This document shows positions 53,022 through 61,840 of a stretch of 64,000 bases of DNA, in pieces. The stretch is from Nitratidesulfovibrio sp. (GTDB lineage: Bacteria > Desulfobacterota > Desulfovibrionia > Desulfovibrionales > Desulfovibrionaceae): the NCBI RefSeq assembly GCF_040373385.1, contig NZ_JBDXXH010000002.1:613555-677554 (forward strand). The letters run 5' to 3'. The notes beneath the pieces are model-generated. The model saw only the letters and a program-made list of their open reading frames with translations, was not told where the DNA came from and ran no database searches. Position numbers and translations under genes: made by a program. Every line of letters begins with the position of its first letter. The first letter of the stretch is position 1.

Positions 53022-53602
53022 TGGGCTTCTCCGTCGCCCTTGGGCGCGGCGGGTTTGCGGCTGCGCGCGCGGGGCTTGGGGTCCTCCGCGTCCGCATCGG
53101 CGGACGAGGTGGCCGCGCGCTTGGTGGTCACGGCGGCGGCGCGAGCGCCAGCCACCTTGCCCGCCATGCGGCGCACGCCGCTGTGGGTGCCCGCCGAGGT
53201 GGTGGCGGCCTCCACCGGCGGGGCCAGTTCACGCCCGTCATGCAGCACCGGCGCGTCCGACCACAGGCTTTCCAGCCGGAACATTTCGCGTACCGGAGGC
53301 TGGAAGACGTTGATGATCACGTCGTTGCAGTCGAGCAGAATCCACTGTCCGGCCTGGTAGCCTTCCATGCGCAGGAATTCGATCTTTTCGTCGTCGCACA
53401 TGCCCAGCACGTGGTCGGCCAGGCCCTGCGCGTGACGCACGGAACCGGCGGTGACGATGATGATGGACTCGGCAAAGGCGTTCATGCCCGCAAGGTCCAG
53501 GGCCAGCACGTCGCGGCCCTTCTTTTCTTCCAGCCAGCCGACGAAGGTGGCCACCTTCTCGGCGGTGGGGATGTCCTTGAACTTCTTTTCAATGGGTTTC
53601 AT
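53018..53602 (-). CDS. rsfS: Ribosomal silencing factor RsfS, with C-terminal extension
   Basis: A 194-residue RsfS (Iojap/YbeB). The conserved part (1-110) includes VATFVGWLEEKKGRDVLALDL, IIIVTAGSVRHAQGLADHV and the DCNDVIINVFQPPVREMFRLESLW end that contacts ribosomal protein uL14 to block subunit joining. About 80 residues of Ala/Lys/Arg-rich low complexity follow (after 112), more than in typical RsfS of 105-120. GTGA coupling with gpmI downstream. The start at 53602 begins MKPIEKKFKDIP, the normal N-terminus. Confidence 0.93.
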   Translation of the reverse strand: MKPIEKKFKDIPTAEKVATFVGWLEEKKGRDVLALDLAGMNAFAESIIIVTAGSVRHAQGLADHVLGMCDDEKIEFLRMEGYQAGQWILLDCNDVIINVFQPPVREMFRLESLWSDAPVLHDGRELAPPVEAATTSAGTHSGVRRMAGKVAGARAAAVTTKRAATSSADADAEDPKPRARSRKPAAPKGDGEAQ

Positions 53603-53769
53603 GCGGTGTCCTGTGGTCCGGCCCGCGCGTGGCGCGGCCCGTATGTTCATATGCATGCGGCGGAAGGTCCGCCGATGGCGTCATGTGAATGCGGCGTGCG
53701 GTTGCATGGGCCGCTCGGCTTGCCCCGCCCCGCATGGTCCGGGGGCTGGGGGGCGCATGGCCGCCGCTG

Positions 53770-54423
53770 CTACTTCCTGTCCTGTGCGTTGCCGCCGTGG
53801 CTCAGCAGCAGCACGGATTCCAATGGCCGCTTGGGCACGTGGTGGGTGCCGTCCGCGTCGCGATGGTAGCGGATGTCGCCATCCGCGCCCACGGTGTCCA
53901 GCACGCGGCTTTCTGCGGGCACGCCCAGCGCCAGCACCAGCACAAGGTCCAGTTCGGCATGGGGGGCCGCATCCAGCCCCAGAGCCGCTCGCACGCCGTC
54001 ACGGTCGAACGCGCCGATCATGCAGCAGCCAAGGCCCATCGCCTGCGCGCCCAACTGAATGGTCTGGGCCGCGATGCCAAGGTCGATTTCCGGCGTGGGC
54101 GCCCCCTTCCTGTCGCAGAGCACGGCAATGTATGCCGCCGGGCGCTCGCCAGGAACCGGTCCGTCCCAATCCTTGAGATAGGCGGCCCAGCGCAGGTGCG
54201 GAAACAGTGCACCATTGCGCGCGGCGTCGGCGCTCACGGCGTAGCGCAACGGCTGGCGGTTGGCCCCGCTGGGGCACACCCGCGCCGTATCCACCAGCGC
54301 GTGTAGCGCGGACAGGGGCACGGCGGCGTCTTCCCTGAAGCGGCGGCAGGTGCGCGCATCGCGCACGCATTTGGTGAATGCGGCGAAATCCGGTGATTGC
54401 ACGACAGAATGCGGCACGGTCAT
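53770..54423 (-). CDS. Nitroreductase family protein
   Basis: A 217-residue FMN-binding nitroreductase-like protein. The N-terminal TCRRFREDAAVPLSALHALVDTARVCPSGANRQPLRY gives the FMN-binding RxxR and the SGxNxQP motif; AAQTIQLGAQAMGLGCCMIGAFDRD and LALGVPAES complete the fold. Such enzymes reduce quinones, nitroaromatics or flavin-linked substrates, or act in cobalamin-type flavin cleavage; substrate unknown. ATG at 54423 is used. Single gene after rsfS-gpmI on the minus strand. Confidence 0.9.
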   Translation of the reverse strand: MTVPHSVVQSPDFAAFTKCVRDARTCRRFREDAAVPLSALHALVDTARVCPSGANRQPLRYAVSADAARNGALFPHLRWAAYLKDWDGPVPGERPAAYIAVLCDRKGAPTPEIDLGIAAQTIQLGAQAMGLGCCMIGAFDRDGVRAALGLDAAPHAELDLVLVLALGVPAESRVLDTVGADGDIRYHRDADGTHHVPKRPLESVLLLSHGGNAQDRK

Positions 54424-54884
54424 GGTGCGGGTTTCCTGCGGAATAGCGTGGCTGGCGGCATAACGGCTATGGGCCGGACGGCCTGCCGGTTCACTGTCCA
54501 AACATTTCATATACCGCATTCCCCACCGCTCCGCAAATGCCTGTGTGCTGGGCTTTTCGGTGAATCGGGCCGGCAGGGCTCAGGCCAGCAATGACGGGAA
54601 AACCGGACCGACAAACGCAAGCGAACAGCCCGGCCTTGCAACGGTTCGCGCGGCTCCCCCGGGTGCCCCGTCCGCCCGGTCATTCCCCCCCCTGCATTTG
54701 CCATCTTGCGCACGCATTCCCGCTGCCCTCGGCCCGCATCGCGCAGGCCCCGTACCGGCCCGGCATCCTTGACCACATGCCGCAGTTGGGGCACAAGTTG
54801 GCCTTGCCCGACATGTGTCGCACGGGCCGCCCGCGCCAGCGCGCCGCGCGGCACCGCCTGCGGTGAACCAGAGAGGAGAGCCCC
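54424..54884. other. Divergent intergenic region nitroreductase / paaK
   Basis: 461 bases without a supportable gene. A minus-strand stretch (54680-54814) could encode a 44-residue peptide with a CPNC motif but has no ribosome site and was not accepted. The AGAGGAGAGCCCC before paaK is its ribosome site. Confidence 0.5.
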
Positions 54885-56189
54885 ATGATTTTCGACGTCG
54901 ACCGCGAGACGCTCCCGCGCGAGGAGCTGGAAGCGCTGCAACTGCGCAGGTTGAAGAACCTCTGCGAGCGCGTCTACGCCAACGTGCCCCACTACCGCCG
55001 CCGGTTCGAAGAGGCGGGGGTGACCCCGGCGGACATCAAGCGGCTATCCGACGTCACCCTGCTGCCCTTCACCGAAAAGCAGGACCTGCGCAACAACTAT
55101 CCCTTCGGGCTGTTCGCCGTGCCCAAGGACACCATCGTGCGGCTGCATGCCTCCAGCGGCACCACCGGCAAGGCCACCGTGGTGGGCTACACCAAGCGCG
55201 ACCTGGACAACTGGGCCGAACTGATGGCCCGCAGCCTGGCCGCCGCCGGGGTTACCCGCCGCGATCTCATCCACAACGCCTACGGGTACGGCCTGTTCAC
55301 CGGCGGCCTTGGCGCGCACTACGGCGCGGAACGCCTGGGCGCCACGGTCATTCCCGTGTCCGGCGGGGCCACCAAGCGCCAGGTGCTGCTGCTGCGCGAC
55401 TTTGGCGCCACGGTCATCTGCTGTACCCCCTCGTACAGCCTGTACCTGCACGAGGCGGCAGAAGAAGCGGGCATCGATCTGCGCGAACTGCCCCTGCGCA
55501 TCGGCGTGTTCGGCGCGGAGCCGTGGACCGAGGAAATGCGCGCGGAAATCGAGACCAAGCTCGGCATCGACGCCCTGAACATCTACGGCCTGTCCGAAAT
55601 CATGGGCCCCGGCGTTTCCATGGAATGCGTGGAAGCCAAGTGCGGCATGCACATCTACGAAGACCACTTCCTGCCGGAAATCATCGACCCGGTCAGCGGC
55701 GAGGCCCTGCCCCCCGGCGCCACCGGCGAGCTGGTCATCACCACGCTGACCAAGGAAGGCATTCCGCTGGTGCGCTACCGCACCCGCGACATCACCTCGC
55801 TGGACTACACCCCCTGCGCCTGCGGGCGCACCCACGTGCGCATGCGCCGCGTGACGGGCCGCAGCGACGACATGCTGATCATCCGCGGGGTGAACGTGTT
55901 CCCCTCGCAGATCGAATCCATCCTGATGGAAACCGAGGGGCTGGCCCCGCACTACCAGTTGCTGGTCACCCGCGAGGGGAACCTCGACAACATCGAGGTG
56001 CAGGTGGAAGTTTCCGAGGAATTCTTCTCGGACGAGATCAAGAACCTGCAACGCCGAGAAGCCCGGTTGCAAAAGACCATCAAGGAATTCCTGGGCGTTA
56101 CCGCCAAGGTGCGCCTGGTGGAGCCGCGCTCCATCCAGCGTTCCGAGGGCAAGGCCAAGCGCGTCATCGATCTGCGCGAGAAGTCGTAG
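54885..56189 (+). CDS. paaK: Phenylacetate--CoA ligase family
   Basis: A 434-residue acyl/aryl-CoA ligase. The phosphate loop [14 protein letters not shown] (90-103), the AMP-binding [12 protein letters not shown], the YRTRDIT and [16 protein letters not shown] motifs are all canonical. In anaerobes this enzyme activates phenylacetate or other arylacetates, often next to indolepyruvate ferredoxin oxidoreductase and an ACT protein in aromatic amino-acid breakdown; a double-ACT gene lies 2.7 kb away here but no ior genes are in the window. AGAGGAG precedes ATG. A terminator follows. Confidence 0.93.
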   Translation: MIFDVDRETLPREELEALQLRRLKNLCERVYANVPHYRRRFEEAGVTPADIKRLSDVTLLPFTEKQDLRNNYPFGLFAVPKDTIVRLHASSGTTGKATVVGYTKRDLDNWAELMARSLAAAGVTRRDLIHNAYGYGLFTGGLGAHYGAERLGATVIPVSGGATKRQVLLLRDFGATVICCTPSYSLYLHEAAEEAGIDLRELPLRIGVFGAEPWTEEMRAEIETKLGIDALNIYGLSEIMGPGVSMECVEAKCGMHIYEDHFLPEIIDPVSGEALPPGATGELVITTLTKEGIPLVRYRTRDITSLDYTPCACGRTHVRMRRVTGRSDDMLIIRGVNVFPSQIESILMETEGLAPHYQLLVTREGNLDNIEVQVEVSEEFFSDEIKNLQRREARLQKTIKEFLGVTAKVRLVEPRSIQRSEGKAKRVIDLREKS

Positions 56190-56217
56190 ACGCGGCACGC
56201 AGGATTACGAATGCGAA

Positions 56218-56243
56218 AAGGGGGCTTCGGCCCCCTTCTTTTT
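56218..56243 (+). terminator. Intrinsic terminator of paaK
   Basis: AAGGGGGC pairs with GCCCCCTT (56218-56225 with 56230-56237) around TTCG and is followed by CTTTTTT. Starts 29 bases after the stop. Confidence 0.92.
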
Positions 56244-56348
56244 TGCGCGTCAATTGCTGCGCCCGGCATGTACTGCCCGGACTCGTGCTTCCAACAGGTG
56301 TATTTCTGTGGACAGGCGCGTGTTGCCTTTCCCCGGACTCCCCCCCTG

Positions 56349-56717
56349 TCAGCGTGGCCGCGTGCTTTTCAGGTATCGCCGGGTTTCCCAGAACATCCCC
56401 CCGAGAACGCCAATCCCCATCACGGGGGCCAACACCTTCGCCGCAATGTCGTTGATCTGAAACATCAGAACGGCCAGACAGACCAGTGCAATCCCCATCA
56501 GCATGGTGGAGATGAAATACTGACGGCGCACTTCCGAAGGAATGTACAGATCGTAGGCGAATGCAGCGACGTAGGCCTTCTGGTTGACGCTATCCTTGAA
56601 GTCCTGAGGCAGGAAATCCAGAATTTTCAGTTCGGCGGGTCCGTTGAGGTACCCACCGACGAGGAAGCAGGGGATCCCGACGACCAGCGCCACCAGCGTC
56701 ATCCACTTGAACAACAT
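56349..56717 (-). CDS. Small membrane protein, unknown
   Basis: A 122-residue protein with three predicted membrane helices: about 5-26 (WMTLVALVVGIPCFLVGGYL), 66-88 (YFISTMLMGIALVCLAVLMFQI) and 92-110. The segment between the first two (DFLPQDFKDSVNQKAYVAAFAYDLYIPSEVRRQ) is polar and presumably periplasmic or cytoplasmic. GGAGG is close to ATG at 56717. I do not recognise the family. It stands between a plus-strand terminator and the polyferredoxin gene. Confidence 0.75.
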   Translation of the reverse strand: MLFKWMTLVALVVGIPCFLVGGYLNGPAELKILDFLPQDFKDSVNQKAYVAAFAYDLYIPSEVRRQYFISTMLMGIALVCLAVLMFQINDIAAKVLAPVMGIGVLGGMFWETRRYLKSTRPR

Positions 56718-56872
56718 GCGCCAACCTCCGCTTGCATCCTGTCCCGTCGAACTGTCGCCTGCAATACCTGCGGGCTACGCCCAACGCCACCGCGCCCACC
56801 ACATCACCCGTATGGCAAAAGCCTCATGTCAACGCTCTGCTGGATATAGAAGGACAACGCAAGCAAAAACGG

Positions 56873-56913
56873 CAACGGCGGGGCAACCTTGCTTCAAGGT
56901 CGCCCCGCCGTTG
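56873..56913 (-). terminator. Strong hairpin terminator after the polyferredoxin gene
   Basis: CAACGGCGGGGC pairs with GCCCCGCCGTTG (56873-56884 with 56902-56913); inside, ACCTT pairs with AAGGT. On the minus strand it is followed after two bases by GTTTTTGC. It lies 25 bases past the ferredoxin stop. Confidence 0.88.
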
Positions 56914-56937
56914 GATTTTCGCGTTTTTTCGTGCCAG

Positions 56938-57444
56938 CTACTTCTTGGGCCGGATGTGCGCTAGCACACGGTCGCGGGCCTGCCGCGAGGCTTCCGTTTC
57001 CAGTTCGTCCAGTTCGTCGCGGTCGGCAAAGCGGATGGCTCCGCAGGGGCACATTTCCGCGCAGGCGGGGCCAAGGCCCACGGCGCGCCGCCCCACGCAC
57101 AGGTCGCACTTGCGCACGGCCACGCCCCGGTCGGTGGCGAAAAAGGCCGCATAGGGGCAGGCGATGACGCAGTTGCGCGTCTCGCAGCCCCGGCAGAGCA
57201 TGGGTTGCAGCACCACTGCCCCGTCACGGTCGCGTAGCAGCGCACCCCGGTTGCACACCTTCATGCAGTGGGCGTGTTCGCAGTGCTGACAGTAGATGGG
57301 AATCATCTGGCCGTCATTGGTACGGGCCATGGCGATGCGCGGCGTGTCGTACAGAAAGCCGCACACGGCCTCGCACGTTTCGCAGCCGATGCATTTGCTG
57401 TAGTCGATATGCAGGGTCTTGCCCCTGCCGTGGCATTCCGACAT
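56938..57444 (-). CDS. Four-cluster 4Fe-4S ferredoxin-type electron-transfer subunit (HycB/HydN-like)
   Basis: A 168-residue polyferredoxin with four cysteine groups: CIGCETCEAVC, CQHCEHAHCMKVC, CRGCETRNCVIAC and CDLCVGRRAVGLGPACAEMC. This is the pattern of the iron-sulfur subunits of formate dehydrogenases, hydrogenases and DMSO-type enzymes, carrying up to four [4Fe-4S] clusters. No signal peptide, so cytoplasmic. It begins six bases after the flavoprotein stop and shares its transcript; the two would move electrons between NAD(P)H and a partner such as the molybdoenzyme at 59.7 kb. Confidence 0.92.
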   Translation of the reverse strand: MSECHGRGKTLHIDYSKCIGCETCEAVCGFLYDTPRIAMARTNDGQMIPIYCQHCEHAHCMKVCNRGALLRDRDGAVVLQPMLCRGCETRNCVIACPYAAFFATDRGVAVRKCDLCVGRRAVGLGPACAEMCPCGAIRFADRDELDELETEASRQARDRVLAHIRPKK

Positions 57445-57450
57445 GGCGCG

Positions 57451-58542
57451 CTACCTCTGCTCGCTGGGGGCGCCGGGGCGCGTTATGACGTCGGCGTCGT
57501 AATTGTATTCGTTTTCGCGGTGCTGGGCCTTCAGGTCCAGCCAGTTGGTCAGCGAGCGCGCGGCACGCAGCCCGCTGTACACCGCCTTGCCGATCTTGCT
57601 GGGGCCGGTCAGCACGTCGCCCGCCACGAAGACGTTCTCTATGCTGGTCATGTGCAGCCAGCGCACCTCGCCCTTGCGCACGTTTTCCAGCCCCAGTTCC
57701 TTCTGGAACGGCGGGGTGGGAATTTCGCCGATGGAGGTGACGATGACGTCGGCGGGCAGCACTTCGGTCTCGCCGGTGTTGGCATCGGCCATTTCGATGG
57801 CGGCCACGTGCTGGCCGGTTTCATCGGCCACGATGCGCAGCGGGGTGCGCCGTTCCAGCCATTCGCAGCCCGCGTCGATGAGCCGGTCCACCTCGTAGCT
57901 GCCCGCCGGGGCTTCCTTCTTGGTGCGCCGGTACACCATGACCACGCGTGACGCCCCCAGGGCTTTCGCGCTGTGGGCCACGTCCATGGCCGAATGTCCG
58001 GCCCCGATGACCACCACGGTGCGCCCTTCCACCGGCGGTACGGAAACATTGCTTGTGGCGTACTTCACCGCGCGGATGGGGAACAGGAATTCCAGGCCGG
58101 AATAGACGCCCTTCAACTGCTCGCCGGGTATGCCCAGCTTGCGCGACTTCCACGCGCCGCTGCAGATGATCACGGCGTCATGCTCTTCCACCAGTTCGCC
58201 AAGGCCCCGGATGTCGCAGGAGAAATGGTCGCCCTCTTCCTCGTGCAGGGGGGCGCTGCAACAGATCTTGGTCTTGTTGTGGAAGTTGACCCCGAACTTG
58301 CGCGACAGGGTGAATACCCCGCGCTGAATGCGGTCCGCCGGGATGCGGTGGCCCGGAATGCCGAACAGCATCAGGCCGCCGGGCTTGGGCAGCTTGTCGT
58401 AGACCTCTACCTGATAGCCCAGGCACCCCAGGTACCCGGCGGCGGCAAGGCCCGAAGGCCCGGCGCCGATGATGGCGACACGCCGCCCGTTGGGCGGTGC
58501 GGGTTCTTCCCGCATGAAGGCGAAATTCATGGCGTTGGACAT
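57451..58542 (-). CDS. GltD-like NAD(P)/FAD oxidoreductase
   Basis: A 363-residue flavoprotein related to the small subunit of glutamate synthase and similar NAD(P)H-electron transfer partners. The FAD Rossmann GAGPSGLAAAGYLG is near residues 25-38, followed by GGLMLFGIPGHRIP; the NAD(P) motif VVIGAGHSAMDVAHSAKALGA is in the middle; the C-terminal VFVAGDVLTGPSKIGKAVYSGL is typical. No N-terminal ferredoxin domain is fused; the separate polyferredoxin gene supplies the clusters. ATG at 58542 has GGAG in front. It is divergent from the ACT gene with a tandem repeat array between. Confidence 0.9.
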   Translation of the reverse strand: MSNAMNFAFMREEPAPPNGRRVAIIGAGPSGLAAAGYLGCLGYQVEVYDKLPKPGGLMLFGIPGHRIPADRIQRGVFTLSRKFGVNFHNKTKICCSAPLHEEEGDHFSCDIRGLGELVEEHDAVIICSGAWKSRKLGIPGEQLKGVYSGLEFLFPIRAVKYATSNVSVPPVEGRTVVVIGAGHSAMDVAHSAKALGASRVVMVYRRTKKEAPAGSYEVDRLIDAGCEWLERRTPLRIVADETGQHVAAIEMADANTGETEVLPADVIVTSIGEIPTPPFQKELGLENVRKGEVRWLHMTSIENVFVAGDVLTGPSKIGKAVYSGLRAARSLTNWLDLKAQHRENEYNYDADVITRPGAPSEQR

Positions 58543-58930
58543 CGATGCTCCACGGTGCTTGCCGTGCGCCGGGCCGCGAAGTGCGGCGCGCGCAACGTGC
58601 GTGTTCAATATAGCCACGGGGCCTGCTTCCGCAAGCCTCGCGATGGGGCTGCCGCATCTGGGTGACACATCAAGATGACACATCTGGGTGACACATCCGG
58701 GTGACACATCTGGGGGGGGCACATTCGCGACGAACCGGTCTTGGGCGTGCTCGGCAACGACGAGCAAAGCAGAACCGAGTACGCCGGGCCGAGCACAATG
58801 GGCGATGACGCATCCGGCACCGGTCAGGCTGCCCCGGCTTGTCAACAGCCCGCCGGGGATGGTATCCACCTTCAATGACTGCAACGGCAGGGCGAACCGG
58901 CCTGCTTCACCCCGCAAAAGGATTGTCGCC
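58543..58930. other. Divergent region flavoprotein / ACT protein
   Basis: 388 bases without a gene; contains the 13-bp tandem repeat array listed next and the promoter regions of two divergent genes. Nothing else recognisable. Confidence 0.5.
58658..58724. repeat. Five-unit 13-bp tandem repeat
   Basis: Units of the form CTGGGTGACACAT begin at 58658, 58671, 58684, 58697 and 58710; units 1 and 3 are identical, unit 4 differs at one base, unit 2 at three, unit 5 is stretched by a G-run to 15 bases. The array lies 115 bases upstream of the flavoprotein start. Each unit holds TGACA; repeated operator or a slippage-prone satellite are both possible. Confidence 0.85.
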
Positions 58931-59362
58931 ATGAAAGTGGAACAGATTTCCGTATTTCTCGAGAACAAGGCCGGACGCCTGGCCGAGGTAACCCACACCC
59001 TGGCCGAGGCGGGCATCAACATCCGCGCCCTGTCGCTGGCCGACACCTCGGACTTCGGCATCCTGCGCCTGATCGTGCACGACCACGAAAAGGCCAAGGC
59101 CGCCCTGAAGGACAAGGGCTTCACCGTGGGCCGCACCTCGGTGGTGGCCGTGGAAGTGCCCGACCATCCCGGCGGTCTGGACAGCATTCTGCAACTGCTG
59201 AGCACGCGCGGCGTCAACGTGGAATACATGTACGCCTTCGTGCAGCAGAACGGCACCAACGCGGTGCTCATCTTCCGCTTCGACCGCACCGACCAGGCCA
59301 TCGAAGTGCTGAACGAGGCGGGCATCCCCGTCATTTCCGGCGACAAGCTGTACCAGAACTAG
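58931..59362 (+). CDS. Double ACT-domain protein
   Basis: A 143-residue protein made of two ACT domains: residues 1-70 ([32 protein letters not shown]) and 75-143 ([33 protein letters not shown]). ACT domains bind amino acids and regulate metabolic enzymes; stand-alone tandem ACT proteins often accompany phenylacetate-CoA ligase and indolepyruvate oxidoreductase genes in anaerobes. Start ATG 58931 is preceded by AAAAGGATTGTCGCC. A terminator follows. Ligand is probably an aromatic or branched amino acid by analogy. Confidence 0.92.
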   Translation: MKVEQISVFLENKAGRLAEVTHTLAEAGINIRALSLADTSDFGILRLIVHDHEKAKAALKDKGFTVGRTSVVAVEVPDHPGGLDSILQLLSTRGVNVEYMYAFVQQNGTNAVLIFRFDRTDQAIEVLNEAGIPVISGDKLYQN

Positions 59363-59396
59363 GGGCTGCCAGCAGCGCCCTTTCCCTGACCGGATG

Positions 59397-59433
59397 GGGC
59401 CGGGTCCGGTTGCTGCCGGATCCGGCCCTTTTT
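59397..59433 (+). terminator. Intrinsic terminator of the ACT gene
   Basis: A 13-base stem with one wobble (59397-59409 with 59416-59428) followed by TTTTT, 35 bases after the stop. Confidence 0.92.
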
Positions 59434-59491
59434 CCATGGTAACGGGGGCCACTCGGGCGCTGCTCAGTCAATGACACGCCCCGCGCCGCGC

Positions 59492-59513
59492 TTCCGTGAC
59501 CGGGGTCACGGAA
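59492..59513 (+). promoter_or_regulatory. CRP/FNR-type palindrome upstream of the molybdoenzyme
   Basis: A perfect 10-bp inverted repeat with 2-base centre. It contains GTGA-N6-TCAC, the half-site spacing of CRP/FNR-family regulators, extended by TTCC...GGAA. It lies 172 bases before the start of the molybdopterin oxidoreductase. Sulfate reducers carry CRP/FNR members such as HcpR with TTGTGA-type sites; which regulator binds here is unknown. Confidence 0.55.
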
Positions 59514-59685
59514 CCCACTGACCATGCGGTGCACGGTGGCCGTGCGGGGGGGCGCGATGCCCGTCAAGCCCAGACCGCGCCACAGCAGGGCCATGACCGG
59601 GCGGCGCTCCGTCACACCGATGGTGGGCAGCCACTGCCGCAGATCGCCCTTTCCTTTCGTCAACCCGCTCCCCACGGAGTTTCGC

Positions 59686-61671
59686 ATGCAACGCCTTTCC
59701 GCCTGTTCCCTCGACTGTCACGGAGCCTGTTCGCTGGTGGTGCACCTGCCGGACGAAGAAATGTCCGTGCATGACGACCCCACCGGGGGCGTGCGCGTTT
59801 CCGGCAACCCGGACCACCCGTTCACGCGCGGGGTGGTCTGCGTCAAGGGGCGCGGGCTGGCCGCCCGCCGCCTGAGCCCCGACCGCATCACCACGCCGCT
59901 GGTGCGCGGCGCGGACGGCGCGCTGCACCCGGCCACCTGGGACGAGGCCCTGGCCCTGTGCGCGTCGAAGCTGGACGTCCTGCGTGATACGCCGCAGTCC
60001 ATCCTGCACTTGCGCGGGTTCGGGTATCGGGGGGCACTGGCGGAGGCCAGCAACTATCTCTTCAACAGCCTGGGCGCGGCCAGCAAGCGCGGCTCGCTGT
60101 GCGACGGCGCCGGTGATGCCGCCTGCGAGGCCGACTTCGGCGCGCCGGACCACAACGACAGCGACGACCTGGCCAACGCCGCCGCCATCGTCAACTGGGG
60201 CAAGGATCTGGCCCGGTCATCGCTGCATCTGGGGCTGATGGTGCGCGATGCCCGCAAGCGCGGCGTGCCGGTGCTGACCATCTCACCCGGCGGTGACGAC
60301 AACGACGCCTTCACCGATGCGCGCATCCGCATCCGCCCCGGCAGCGACCGTTTTCTGGCCGCCGCCGCCATTCGCCGCCTGCTGGTCGATGATGCCGTGC
60401 CCCCGGCCATCAGCGGGCACACGCGCGGCTTTGCGCACTTCCGGGACATGCTGCTGGCACACAGCGAATCCGATCTGCTGTCCGCCTGCGACGCCACCCC
60501 GGCGGACCTGGATACCCTGTGCCGGTGGATGCGCGGTCAGGCGGGCACTGGCGGCCCCACGGCCAGCCTGCTGGGCTGGGGGCTGCAACGCTACTTGCGC
60601 GGCGGCGAGAGCGTGCGTTGCATCAACGCGCTGGTCATGCTGTCCGGCAACATGGGCGTTTCCGGCGGGGGGGCGTACTACGGCATTTCCTCCGGCCGCA
60701 GCCTGGACCTTTCGTGGGGCAAGAAGGCGGGCACGCCCGCCCGCACCTTCCTGCTGTCGCACCTTGCGCAGGAGCTGGCGCAGGCAGCCCCGCCAGTGCG
60801 CTTCCTGTGGGTGGACGCCTTCAACCCGGTAAACCAGTCGCCCGACGCCCCGGCCCTGGCCCGCGCCGTGGAGGGCATCGACTTCACTGTGGTGGTGGAG
60901 GCCTTTCTCACCGACACCGCCAGCCGGGCCGATGTGGTGCTGCCCTGCGCGCTGGTGCTGGAACGCGAGGAAATCTTCGGTTCCGCCTACCACAACTACA
61001 TCGCCTATGCCGCGCCCGCCTGTCCCATGCCCGGCGAGGTACGCCACGACTTCGACATCGCGCGCGGCGTGGCCGAGCGGCTGGCCCGGCCCACTCCCTT
61101 CCCGAACCGGGAGGACGTGCTGCGGCAGGCCCTGCGTTCGCCCCAACTTAAAGTATCACTTGAAGAACTGAAAGCCACGGGCTGGACCAAAGCCAAGCGT
61201 CCCGCCGTGGCCTGGGAAGGCCTGCGTTTCGCGCATCCGGACGGGCGGTACCACCTGCCCGAGGCCCTGCACCTGAACGGTGCCGCCCCGCCCACGCCGA
61301 ACGGCGCTGCACAGGACGACTACCCCCTGCACCTGCTGACCCTGCTGGCCCCGGACCATCTCAACTCGCAGGTGGGCCTACCCGAACGCCAGCCGACCGA
61401 TGATGCGGCCCCGCTCACCGTACAGGTGGCGCCGGAATGCCCGGCCCTGGCCGCGCTGGACATGGCCCGCCCCGTGTTCATCGCCTCGCCGCATGGCCGC
61501 ATGCCCGTGCAGGTGCAAACCCTGCCCGGCATCCACCCCCGCACGGTCATCATGCCGCGCGGCGGCTGGCTGGCCCATGGCCGTTCGCCCAATGCCATTA
61601 TCGCCCCGCTGGCCACCGACATGGGCGACAGCACCGCCTATTATGATCAGCGGGTGCGATTGGAGAATTGA
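59686..61671 (+). CDS. Molybdopterin oxidoreductase of unknown substrate (DMSO reductase superfamily)
   Basis: A 661-residue single-subunit-size molybdo/tungstoenzyme. Iron-sulfur ligands C7, C11, C15 and C52 (CSLDCHGAC and VVCVKG) give one [4Fe-4S] cluster; the Mo-ligand region KRGSLCDGAGDAACE has C139 as likely ligand, matching the CPLDCPD-AC family of uncharacterised COG0243 proteins. NWGKDLARSS, LLGWGLQRYLRGGE and DAFNPVNQSPD follow the family order, with a C-terminal MopB domain (after 545). No Tat signal is present, so it is cytoplasmic. No in-frame TGA codon for selenocysteine was seen. A CRP-type palindrome lies upstream; the polyferredoxin/flavoprotein pair is a possible electron partner. 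Confidence 0.88.
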   Translation: MQRLSACSLDCHGACSLVVHLPDEEMSVHDDPTGGVRVSGNPDHPFTRGVVCVKGRGLAARRLSPDRITTPLVRGADGALHPATWDEALALCASKLDVLRDTPQSILHLRGFGYRGALAEASNYLFNSLGAASKRGSLCDGAGDAACEADFGAPDHNDSDDLANAAAIVNWGKDLARSSLHLGLMVRDARKRGVPVLTISPGGDDNDAFTDARIRIRPGSDRFLAAAAIRRLLVDDAVPPAISGHTRGFAHFRDMLLAHSESDLLSACDATPADLDTLCRWMRGQAGTGGPTASLLGWGLQRYLRGGESVRCINALVMLSGNMGVSGGGAYYGISSGRSLDLSWGKKAGTPARTFLLSHLAQELAQAAPPVRFLWVDAFNPVNQSPDAPALARAVEGIDFTVVVEAFLTDTASRADVVLPCALVLEREEIFGSAYHNYIAYAAPACPMPGEVRHDFDIARGVAERLARPTPFPNREDVLRQALRSPQLKVSLEELKATGWTKAKRPAVAWEGLRFAHPDGRYHLPEALHLNGAAPPTPNGAAQDDYPLHLLTLLAPDHLNSQVGLPERQPTDDAAPLTVQVAPECPALAALDMARPVFIASPHGRMPVQVQTLPGIHPRTVIMPRGGWLAHGRSPNAIIAPLATDMGDSTAYYDQRVRLEN

Positions 61672-61840
61672 AAAAGAAAACGTTATGTTGCTTGTGGAAT
61701 CCGGGCTCGTAGCACGCTGGAGATTCATGTGTTTATATAGCTATCCATATGGCAGTCATTGACATGCGCATCTTTCGCGGCGTAGCACGAAATAAATATC
61801 AGGACGACCACATAAACACACAAAAACTGGATGTCGCGCA
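61672..61840. promoter_or_regulatory. AT-rich upstream region of the orphan lipoprotein
   Basis: Composition drops sharply in GC right after the molybdoenzyme stop. A TTGACA (61759-61764) could be a -35 box, but the sequence 17 bases on (GTAGCA) is a poor -10. No repeat or operator seen. Confidence 0.35.

Noticed and set aside
54680-54814. A 44-residue minus-strand peptide with a CPNC motif
   Set aside because: No ribosome-binding site, only one cysteine pair and no conservation evidence available; too weak to annotate.
58600-58730. A CRISPR array at the short tandem repeats
   Set aside because: The units are 13 bp and contiguous with no spacers; no cas genes are present.
59686-61671. A selenocysteine-containing formate dehydrogenase
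   Set aside because: There is no in-frame TGA and the Mo-ligand region carries Cys in an atypical SLCDGAG context.
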